This document shows, piece by piece, positions 1-5,398 of a DNA stretch of 5,398 bases (position 1 is its first letter; each line of letters begins with the position of its first letter). A program made the translations under genes and the position numbers. This stretch comes from Methanomassiliicoccus sp. (lineage in GTDB: Archaea; Thermoplasmatota; Thermoplasmata; Methanomassiliicoccales; JACIVX01), in NCBI GenBank assembly GCA_020725985.1, contig DYTM01000079.1, forward strand, positions 1-5,398. Direction: 5' to 3'. Below the pieces are notes generated by a model. The model saw nothing but the letters and a program-made list of their open reading frames with translations. It ran no database searches and was not told the origin of the DNA.

Positions 1-843
1 CTTCCTTATCGCCCTCAGGATGCGGGTGAGATGCTCCATTCTCGTCTCGGACAATCTCCGCTCGGTCGTATCCCTGGCGTTGATGACGATCTCGAATGCC
101 CCTCTCTCGGATGTCATTCCGGTGGCGCTGACATCGAGGTGGCTGTAGGAGCCGTCCTTCCGCCGGATCCTGAACTCCCAGCTGGGAACCTCAGCCTCCC
201 CGGAGAGGAAGTCCAGGAACAATCTCACGGCCTTGTCGGAGTCCTCCGGGTGAAGGAGGTCCATGAAGCTCATTCCCTGCACCTCTTCCGGCAGGTATCC
301 GAGGATCCTGTGGACTGAGGGGCTGACATATGTCACCATGCCTCCGCCGTCGATGACCCCGATCAGGTCGGAGATGTTCTCGACGAGCGACCGGAAGCGC
401 CGCATGCTCTGCTCCAGCCCCTCCTCGGCCCTCTTTCGGAAGACCGACTGCCTGATCATGTTCCTCAGCTCCGCGAATTGGGCCCTCGGATCGCCTCCCT
501 TGCTGAGGTAGAAGTCCGCGCCGTTGTTGAGCGCCTCGATCGCGACCTCCTCCCTTCCTTTGCCCGTGAAAAGAATGAAAGGTATCTTCTTGTCCATCTT
601 CCGGACGAGCTTGAGGAACTCGATGCCGTTCATCTCCGGCATCATGTAGTCCGAGACGACCGCGTCGAACTGCCGTCGGCTGAGAAGGTCGAGAGCTGTG
701 GAGGCGGCTAGCAATCGCTCGACCTCGATGTCCCCCTCCCTCTCGAGGAACTCTTTCGCTATCTCCAGAAGGGAGTCCTCGTCGTCAACATACAGGATGC
801 GGATCGTTCGGAATCCTCCGTCTTCTCGTCTGCATTTCCCGTT
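1..843 (-). CDS. Response regulator receiver-PAS sensor protein, archaeal type (C-terminus beyond window; no canonical start in frame)
   Basis: Cytoplasmic signalling protein: a phosphoacceptor receiver domain followed by a PAS sensor domain. The minus-strand frame is open from a TAG at 846-844 to the window edge (281 codons). Counting from the Ile at position 804, the receiver spans residues 1-118, with the acidic pair D7/D8 (ILYVDDED), phosphoacceptor D52 (VVSDYMMPEMNG), T80 (FTGKG) and K102 (LSKGG), so every key receiver residue is present. A PAS domain follows at about 137-245 (FRSLVENISDLIGVIDGGG, LLHPEDSDK, WEFRIRRKDGSYSHLDVSAT, then RDTTERR). The last residues (MEHLTRILRAIRK) resemble the linker that leads into further GAF-like or kinase regions in archaeal and Chloroflexi sensors; whether a kinase domain follows cannot be seen. 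No ATG, GTG or TTG lies in frame before the receiver, so the true 5' end is uncertain: a one-base frameshift near 805-835 or a non-standard start. It lies on the same strand as the redox genes, but a regulatory link to them is only inferred. Confidence 0.88.
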
Positions 844-859
844 CTAGACCGGCCATTCC

Positions 860-866
860 TTATTAA
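860..866 (-). promoter_or_regulatory. Possible archaeal TATA-like element upstream of the response regulator
   Basis: The minus strand reads TTAATAA within an AT-rich stretch of an otherwise GC-rich region. A transcript starting about 25 nt downstream would begin near 838, almost at the ATG at 835-833, as in a leaderless archaeal message. A second AT-rich stretch (TTTTGATATT, about 888-879) is an alternative. This is based on composition and spacing only, and short AT motifs occur by chance. Confidence 0.22.
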
Positions 867-883
867 GCTGGTGCCCTCAATAT

Positions 884-930
884 CAAAACAGAGAACGACG
901 GCTGAAGTCTGGAAAGAAAGGACGCCGTCT
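884..930 (-). terminator. Possible terminator after the flavoprotein gene
   Basis: Directly after the flavoprotein TGA, the minus strand has a 6-bp inverted repeat, GACGGC (929-924) with GCCGTC (902-897). A further 3-bp GTC/GAC pairing lies inside it. A pyrimidine-rich run ending in TTTT (888-885) follows. The stem is short and interrupted by a TTCA bulge. Archaeal termination relies mainly on T-rich tracts, so the T run may matter more than the hairpin. The evidence is weak. Confidence 0.28.
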
Positions 931-2499
931 TCAACTGAGCTTATTCGGCACGAACGAGTAGGCGAGCTGAGCTCCCGACAGCGAGGCCCTGATGCTTCCG
1001 AGCCATCGGTCGTCCTCCACCGGGAAGTCCTTGCGGAAGTGCGATCCTCTGCTCTCCTGTCTCAGGAGTGCGGACTGCATCGCGATCTGGGCGATTAGTG
1101 CCATATTCTTTACCTCGTCCCCCTCGAACGAGCGCACCTTCCCCTCGTTCCCGATGCCCTTCTCAATCTCCCTGATCTCGGAAATCCCCTCGGCGAGGGA
1201 GCCTCTCGATCTGACGATTCCGAGGCTTCTCGAACAGGCGGCGGCGATCCTCCTCCTCGCCTCCTTCGCTCCCGAACCGTCCCCAGTCTCGACCTCGACC
1301 GCTTCTTTCATGTTGTTGATCGCCCTTCTTTCGACCATTCCGACTCTCACCCCCGCTGCGGCCTCCCCTGCGATCCTTCCGAAGACGACCGCCTCCGCCA
1401 GGGCGTTCCCTCCCCGTCGGTTGGCCCCGTGCAGGCCGCCAGCGATCTCTCCGGCGGCGTAGAGGCCCTTGACCCCGGTCCGGGCGTTCTCGTCGATGAC
1501 CACCCCGCCCATGGAGTGATGGGCCGTCGTCGTTATCCTTATTCTTCCATTCGCAGGCATGTGGCCATAGGTGACGAGCTGGTACATCGAGTTCATCGTC
1601 CCCATGTCCACGCCTTTCCAGTCGTTCACCTCCGAGAGGTCGAGGTAGCAGTTCCTCCCCCTCTCCTCCTCGAAGGCGATGGCCTGGCAGACCTTGTCCC
1701 TCTGGAGGATGACCGCCCGCGTCAGGTTTCTCTCCTCCGGTAGCCTCTTCCTGAGGACGTCCTCCCCCTTGTCGTTGACGAGCCTCGCCTCGTCGGGATA
1801 GGGAGGGAAGAGGACGAACGGCGGGAGGTTCTCCTCCGCCATCCCGATGGGAAAGAACTGGACGAACTCCGCGTCCCTGACGGCAGCGCCGGCCCTCAGC
1901 GCCATGGCAATTCCGTCCCCGGTGCAAGCCGCGGGGTTGTCGTTGGTCTCGAAGATCCCGCAGAACCCTCCGGTGGCGAGGATGACCGCGTCTGAGATGA
2001 TCGAGAAGGTGGAACCACCCTTGTCCCTGCTGACCGCTCCGACGCACCTGTCGCCCCGCATGATCAGGGACTCGGTGGAGCAGTGCTCGTGGACAACCAC
2101 CCCCCTCTCTTTCAGAAGGTCCCTCATCCTCTTCCCGAACTCCACCCCGGGAAACCTGAGCCTCTTCCTTCGCAAATGGATGCCCGACGGCTTCGGGTCG
2201 AACTCGATCCCCACCTCCTTCAGGAAGTATGGTATTCCGCTTCCTTCCGAGACAAGGCGCTGAACCAGTGCACCGTCATTGATCCTGCAGCCGATGTCGA
2301 TCGTCGCCTTGCGGAGCTCGTCCTCCCTCAGTCCCTCGGTCGGGTGGGTGAAGATTCCGGCGGACATGGCGGTCGCAGAAGCGAGTCCCAGACATCCCTT
2401 GCTGATGATGCAGACGCTCGCCCCTGCCTTGGAAGCCTCGTAGGCGGCGCATAGACCCGCCGCCCCGCCCCCGACTACGCAGACGTCGTATCGCTCCAT
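931..2499 (-). CDS. FAD-dependent oxidoreductase, fumarate reductase/succinate dehydrogenase flavoprotein family (TfrA/SdhA/NadB-like)
   Basis: Predicted soluble flavoenzyme of 522 aa, close to aspartate oxidases and shorter than typical SdhA (about 580). FAD-binding features are the N-terminal dinucleotide fold VCVVGGGAAG (residues 6-15), ILATGGF (173-179), CTGDGIAMALRAGA (192-205) and GLYAAGEIAGGLHGANRRGG (345-364). The family helical C-terminus carries RQESRGSHFRKDFP (480-493). Residues matching the catalytic set are R267 (QRDKVCQA), H327 (TAHHSMGG) and R361 (GANRRGG). Two family histidines are replaced. The covalent-FAD position reads SAT (A42) instead of SHT, so FAD is probably bound non-covalently. 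The substrate-site HPTG reads FPIG (F216), so succinate or fumarate is not assured as substrate. No signal peptide or membrane segment is seen. The ATG at 2499 is chosen because the dinucleotide fold begins at once; the longer open frame upstream only overlaps the preceding gene. A clear Shine-Dalgarno is absent (G-rich GGGGGCGAGGGG precedes the ATG). Its position behind Hdr genes suggests electron exchange with them. Confidence 0.9.
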   Translation of the reverse strand: MERYDVCVVGGGAAGLCAAYEASKAGASVCIISKGCLGLASATAMSAGIFTHPTEGLREDELRKATIDIGCRINDGALVQRLVSEGSGIPYFLKEVGIEFDPKPSGIHLRRKRLRFPGVEFGKRMRDLLKERGVVVHEHCSTESLIMRGDRCVGAVSRDKGGSTFSIISDAVILATGGFCGIFETNDNPAACTGDGIAMALRAGAAVRDAEFVQFFPIGMAEENLPPFVLFPPYPDEARLVNDKGEDVLRKRLPEERNLTRAVILQRDKVCQAIAFEEERGRNCYLDLSEVNDWKGVDMGTMNSMYQLVTYGHMPANGRIRITTTAHHSMGGVVIDENARTGVKGLYAAGEIAGGLHGANRRGGNALAEAVVFGRIAGEAAAGVRVGMVERRAINNMKEAVEVETGDGSGAKEARRRIAAACSRSLGIVRSRGSLAEGISEIREIEKGIGNEGKVRSFEGDEVKNMALIAQIAMQSALLRQESRGSHFRKDFPVEDDRWLGSIRASLSGAQLAYSFVPNKLS

Positions 2500-2533
2500 C
2501 CCCCTCGCCCCCGTTGGAAGAGGTTGCTCAACG

Positions 2534-2548
2534 CATATGTATCTTTCC
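2534..2548 (-). promoter_or_regulatory. Possible archaeal BRE/TATA-like promoter in the gap before the flavoprotein gene
   Basis: The 59-nt gap between the Hdr fusion gene and the flavoprotein gene contains minus-strand GGAAAGATACATATG, a purine-rich BRE-like stretch followed by an AT-rich TATA-like stretch. A start about 25 nt downstream would fall near 2513, some 14 nt before the ATG at 2499. This could give the flavoprotein gene its own promoter besides read-through. Only composition and spacing support it. Confidence 0.28.
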
Positions 2549-2558
2549 GGGACGATCT

Positions 2559-4148
2559 TCACAATCCGAGCTGCCTCGCCAGGTAGACGATGTAGTCTTC
2601 CATTGGAATGTCGACGAGCGATCTGTCGACGTCGATCTCCTTCGAGACGGCGCAGTTCAGGTGGATCCGGCACTTCGGGCACATCGTCAGGAGGCGCTGC
2701 GCTCCGGTCCGCTTCGCCTCCGCGATGCGATCGATCTGCATCTGCTTCGCCGGCTTCCCGCATGTGACCCACGCAGAGACGCCGCAGCACTGCGCCTTGT
2801 CCCTGGTGTTCGCCATCTCCTTGACCTCGACGCCGACCATGCCGAGTATGTCCCTCGGCTCGTCGTAGACGCCGAGGTGCCGGCCAAGCCTGCAAGGATC
2901 GTGGTAGGTGACCACCTCCCCGGCCTTGATCCCCTTAAGATCGAGCTTCCCCTGGTCCACCAGGTTAGCCAGATACTCGGTGAGGTGGACCATCTCGAAG
3001 TCCTGATCGCCCTTGATGTCCTGGTAATCCATGTTGAACGTCCGGTAGCACTCGGGGCAGGCGAACACGACAGTCTTCGCGCCCGCGTCCTTGATCATCT
3101 TGAGGTTCCGCTCCATCAGCTTCTCGAAGTTCTCGTTGTCCCCGGCCCAATTGAGATCGTGGCCGCAGCACACCTCGTCGTTCCGGACGACAGGAGTGAT
3201 GCCTGCGTGGTTGAGGATCTTAATCGTCGCTATCGCCGTTCCGGTCAGGTTCAGATCCCGGTCGTAGAAGACCGCGTCCAGGTGGGGGGCGCAGCCGACG
3301 AAGTACAGCACATCGCCCTTCTCGGCGATCTTCACATCGGGCGGCACCCAGCCCAGCCTGTCCTGCTTCTTGGTGTGTGCCATGACCCTCATCATGCTTT
3401 GGAGCAGTCCCCCCTGCGAGCACTCCGGCTCGTTCCCCAGGAGGATCGCCTCGGACCTCATGCCTTGAATGAAGCCGGAGTAGTCGACCTTGTACGGGCA
3501 CATCGAGTTGCAGATCTCGCAGGTGATGCACGACCATACGTCCCGGTCCTTGTTCAGGCTGTCCGAGACGCCTTCGAGGGCCCGAAGAACGATGACCCTC
3601 GGGGCGAAGGAGGTGTCGAACTTGGCGACCGGGCAGACGCTCGTGCACTTCCCGCACTCGACGCAGTCGTGTGCGCCGGTGTCGGCGATGATGTCGTCGA
3701 TCGCCTTCTTGTCGAAGTCGAGCACCTCCTCCTCCGCCACCTTCGGCATCGGACTCGGCCCCAGCGCCTTGATGTTTCTTTCCATCGTATTCACGAGGTT
3801 GAGGAACTTCCCCTTCTCCGAGGCGGTCAGCCACTCGTAGCCAAGGCGGTCCTCGCCCAGGCCGGTGTACTTGAGGAGCTTTTTGAGAGCCTCGATCCTC
3901 TTCAGCGCGTGCTTGTTCCCGTCGGTGTAGTGGCAGTCGTCGATCCTGCAGCCCACGACCGCAACGCCGTCCACGCCCTGCTCGAACGCCTTCATGATGA
4001 ACGCGGGATCGACCCGGCCGGTGCACATGACCCGGACGATCTTGACCCCCGCGGGATAGGAAAGATGATGGACGCCGGTCAAGGTGGCAGCGGGGTACCC
4101 GCACCAGCTGCAGGTGAAAGCAAGAATGGTCGGATCGAACTCCTTCAT
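2559..4148 (-). CDS. MvhD/FlpD-HdrC-HdrB (HdrD-like) fusion, heterodisulfide reductase-type iron-sulfur protein
   Basis: A 529-aa fusion of three Hdr-complex modules, predicted cytoplasmic. Residues 1-about 135 form an MvhD/FlpD domain, which accepts electrons from a hydrogenase or formate dehydrogenase in methanogens; C13, C16, C42, C67 and C72 can hold a [2Fe-2S] cluster (FTCSWCGYP, RVMCTGR, GCRIDDCHY). Residues about 155-235 are HdrC-like with two [4Fe-4S] motifs, C162/165/168/172 and C207/210/213/217. Residues about 280-529 are HdrB-like with two complete five-cysteine CCG motifs: C286, C327-C328, C364, C367, and C419, C454-C455, C490, C493. In HdrB these bind noncubane [4Fe-4S] clusters at the disulfide-reducing site. 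The C+B order equals HdrD, so an MvhD-HdrD fusion is an equally fair name. The HdrA stop overlaps the ATG (TGATG). A GTG at 4151 is possible, but ATG at 4148 sits 7 nt after AGGAGG. The true substrate (CoM-S-S-CoB, another disulfide, or none) cannot be told from sequence. Confidence 0.93.
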   Translation of the reverse strand: MKEFDPTILAFTCSWCGYPAATLTGVHHLSYPAGVKIVRVMCTGRVDPAFIMKAFEQGVDGVAVVGCRIDDCHYTDGNKHALKRIEALKKLLKYTGLGEDRLGYEWLTASEKGKFLNLVNTMERNIKALGPSPMPKVAEEEVLDFDKKAIDDIIADTGAHDCVECGKCTSVCPVAKFDTSFAPRVIVLRALEGVSDSLNKDRDVWSCITCEICNSMCPYKVDYSGFIQGMRSEAILLGNEPECSQGGLLQSMMRVMAHTKKQDRLGWVPPDVKIAEKGDVLYFVGCAPHLDAVFYDRDLNLTGTAIATIKILNHAGITPVVRNDEVCCGHDLNWAGDNENFEKLMERNLKMIKDAGAKTVVFACPECYRTFNMDYQDIKGDQDFEMVHLTEYLANLVDQGKLDLKGIKAGEVVTYHDPCRLGRHLGVYDEPRDILGMVGVEVKEMANTRDKAQCCGVSAWVTCGKPAKQMQIDRIAEAKRTGAQRLLTMCPKCRIHLNCAVSKEIDVDRSLVDIPMEDYIVYLARQLGL

Positions 4149-5398
4149 CACTCCACCTCCTGGATGAGGGCCCGGATGAGCGGAAGAATCTGGTCGGCGT
4201 CGTAGTTATTCATCCCCATCGCCTTGTTGCAGCAAACGGCGTTGCAGGCCCCGCAGCCCTCGCAAAGGTATTCGTCAATGCTCGCCACCCTTCCCCCCTC
4301 CTTCGGCACGAGGGTGATGGCCTTGAAGACGCACGCCTCGGCGCACCTTCCGCATCCCCGGCACCGGTTCTCGTCCACCTTCGCCGTCGTCCTCTCCACG
4401 CTGATCTGCCCCGCATCCATCAGGGCGACGATCTCCTGCGCGACCGTCTTCGCATCGTCTATCGAGTACCTGATCCCCTTTGGCCCCTGGGCACAGCCGA
4501 CGATGTATATGCCCCTCCGACTCTCCGGCGGGAGCATCGGGTTCACGTCCTTCATGAACTTGTCAACGTCCGTCTGAATGTGGAGCATCTTCGCGATCCT
4601 GTCGGCGCCCTCGCTCGGCTCCTGCCCCACCGCCAGGACGACGATGTCGCTCTCGATGCTGAGCATCACCCCCGCGTCGGTGTCCTCGGTGCGGACGAGA
4701 AGCTTCCCGTCGGTCGGCATCACCTCGGCCACCTTCCCCCGGACGAAGTTGATGCCCATGTCCCTCGCCTCGGAGTAGAACTCCTCGAATCCCCTGTAGG
4801 GGCCGCGGAGGTCGATGTAGTGAACGTAGACATCAGTCTCCGGAGAGAGCTTCTTCACCTCCTTCGCTATGCCGATGGTGTAGGTGCAGCAGACGAGGGA
4901 GCAGTGGGGGTTCCCCCGGGCCGCGTCCCTCGAGCCCACGCAGAGCACGAAGTTGACCACCTTCGGGATATCGCCGCTCGAGGGCTTCCTCAGCCCCTTG
5001 GTATCGGCATGCCTCATGATGTCGATGAACTCCATCGATGTCATGATGTCGGGGCTCATCCCATACGCGTACGCTGGAATCTTCCTCGGATCGAACGTGG
5101 CGGATCCGGTCGCGACGACGATCGTTCCGACGTCGAACTCCTTCTCCTTCCCGTCCTGGACGACCTTCACGTGCCTGTTTCCGAATCCCCCGGATATCTC
5201 CTTAATCTCAGTGCCCAAGAGGACATCGATGTATGGACTCCTCTCAACGTCCTCGATCTTCGGGGTGAAGACGCACTCCTTGCAGTACTGCATGCAGCAT
5301 ATGCCGCAGTTGTGCGTGGGGAAGGTCGTCGCGAGCCTGTACGCCCGACCCCCAAGCTCCTTCTCCCTTTCGACCAGGAAGACCTTGTGACCCGCCTT
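4148..5398 (-). CDS. HdrA-like FAD/iron-sulfur subunit (partial, N-terminus beyond window)
   Basis: Flavin-bearing core subunit of an Hdr-type electron-transfer complex; in methanogens HdrA is where electrons bifurcate between heterodisulfide and ferredoxin. The frame is open to the window edge, giving 416 visible residues (numbered from the edge). Seen in order: the end of the FAD-binding fold (HKVFLVEREKELGGRAYRL), a cysteine-rich motif at 31-42 (CGICCMQYCKEC, then VFTPK), VVATGSATFDP (94-104), the HdrA cluster pattern C-x12-C-x3-CC (C153, C166, C170, C171), LAVGQEP (255-261), GIYIVGCAQGPKGIRYS (296-312), and a C-terminal ferredoxin domain with C346/349/352/356 and C379/382/385/389. The ferredoxin domain that methanogen HdrA carries inside its flavin domain is absent, making this form shorter and closer in architecture to Qmo-type or compact HdrA proteins. 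Whether the N-terminal iron-sulfur domain exists upstream is unseen. The stop overlaps the next gene's ATG, so the two subunits are probably made together. Confidence 0.93.
   Translation of the reverse strand, partial: KAGHKVFLVEREKELGGRAYRLATTFPTHNCGICCMQYCKECVFTPKIEDVERSPYIDVLLGTEIKEISGGFGNRHVKVVQDGKEKEFDVGTIVVATGSATFDPRKIPAYAYGMSPDIMTSMEFIDIMRHADTKGLRKPSSGDIPKVVNFVLCVGSRDAARGNPHCSLVCCTYTIGIAKEVKKLSPETDVYVHYIDLRGPYRGFEEFYSEARDMGINFVRGKVAEVMPTDGKLLVRTEDTDAGVMLSIESDIVVLAVGQEPSEGADRIAKMLHIQTDVDKFMKDVNPMLPPESRRGIYIVGCAQGPKGIRYSIDDAKTVAQEIVALMDAGQISVERTTAKVDENRCRGCGRCAEACVFKAITLVPKEGGRVASIDEYLCEGCGACNAVCCNKAMGMNNYDADQILPLIRALIQEVE
4155..4161 (-). promoter_or_regulatory. Strong Shine-Dalgarno of the Hdr fusion gene
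   Basis: Minus-strand AGGAGGT lies inside the 3' end of the HdrA-like gene. The gap from AGGAGG to the ATG at 4148 is 7 nt, and to the GTG at 4151 only 4 nt, which favours the ATG. Together with the TGATG overlap it points to translational coupling of the two subunits. Confidence 0.75.

Noticed and set aside
31..711. Several plus-strand open frames over the left end
   Set aside because: They are antisense to the receiver-PAS gene, whose minus-strand translation matches known domains with all key residues.
844..846. TAG before the response regulator read as pyrrolysine to reach a start further upstream
   Set aside because: Reading through the TAG gives no ATG, GTG or TTG before the next in-frame TGA, so it does not solve the missing start.
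2500..2895. N-terminal extension of the flavoprotein frame (132 extra codons)
   Set aside because: It overlaps the conserved second CCG region of the Hdr fusion in another frame, is Arg-rich and low in complexity, and the dinucleotide fold starts right after the ATG at 2499.
4149..4151. GTG as start of the Hdr fusion gene
   Set aside because: It is only 4 nt from AGGAGG, whereas the next codon, ATG, has the better 7-nt spacing and forms the TGATG overlap; the difference is one residue.
2514..4205. A 563-codon open frame on the plus strand opposite the Hdr fusion gene
   Set aside because: It lies exactly antisense to a gene with more than twenty conserved cluster cysteines, shows no recognisable domain, and is the long stop-free shadow expected from GC-rich codon bias.
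5278..5302. Palindromic-looking GCATGC/CATATG sequence near the right end
   Set aside because: It falls inside the HdrA cysteine-rich motif and is explained by Cys, Met and Ile codons; no operator is needed.

Overview
This GC-rich window reads entirely on the minus strand: four genes in a row, transcribed right to left, two of them cut by the window ends. It most likely comes from an archaeon, probably a euryarchaeal or Thermoplasmatota-type lineage. The response regulator-PAS protein at the left has the wording typical of methanogen-type archaeal sensors (for example SDYMMPEMNGIEFLK, FTGKGREEV, NNGADFYLSKGGDP). The other genes are heterodisulfide reductase (Hdr) relatives of the kind common in anaerobic archaea and some anaerobic bacteria. 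The lineage is an inference from protein style only; no taxonomic marker gene is present.

Layout in order of transcription. (1) 5398-4148: the C-terminal 416 residues of an HdrA-like FAD/iron-sulfur protein; its start lies outside the window. (2) 4148-2559: one polypeptide joining an MvhD/FlpD [2Fe-2S] domain, an HdrC-type 2x[4Fe-4S] domain and an HdrB-type domain with two complete CCG motifs. It overlaps the HdrA stop by one base (TGATG). (3) After a 59-nt gap, 2499-931: a soluble flavoprotein of the fumarate reductase/succinate dehydrogenase/aspartate oxidase superfamily, 522 aa. (4) After about 87 nt, 843-1: a receiver domain followed by a PAS domain, running off the left edge. Its frame has no ATG, GTG or TTG start.

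How they may work together: genes 1 and 2 supply almost every part of an Hdr-like electron-transfer complex in two polypeptides. These are an electron entry domain (MvhD), a flavin centre (HdrA), an iron-sulfur wire (HdrC) and an active-site module with noncubane-type clusters (HdrB). The flavoprotein beside them could be a substrate-specific oxidoreductase that exchanges electrons with this complex. Two points stand out. The HdrA lacks the inserted ferredoxin domain of methanogen HdrA and carries extra cysteines. The flavoprotein lacks both the FAD-linking histidine and the substrate-site histidine of succinate/fumarate enzymes, and no SdhB/TfrB iron-sulfur partner is visible. The combination suggests an Hdr-linked redox module with an unidentified substrate.

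No RNA genes, mobile elements, CRISPR arrays or significant repeats were seen. Non-coding space is limited to 844-930 and 2500-2558.
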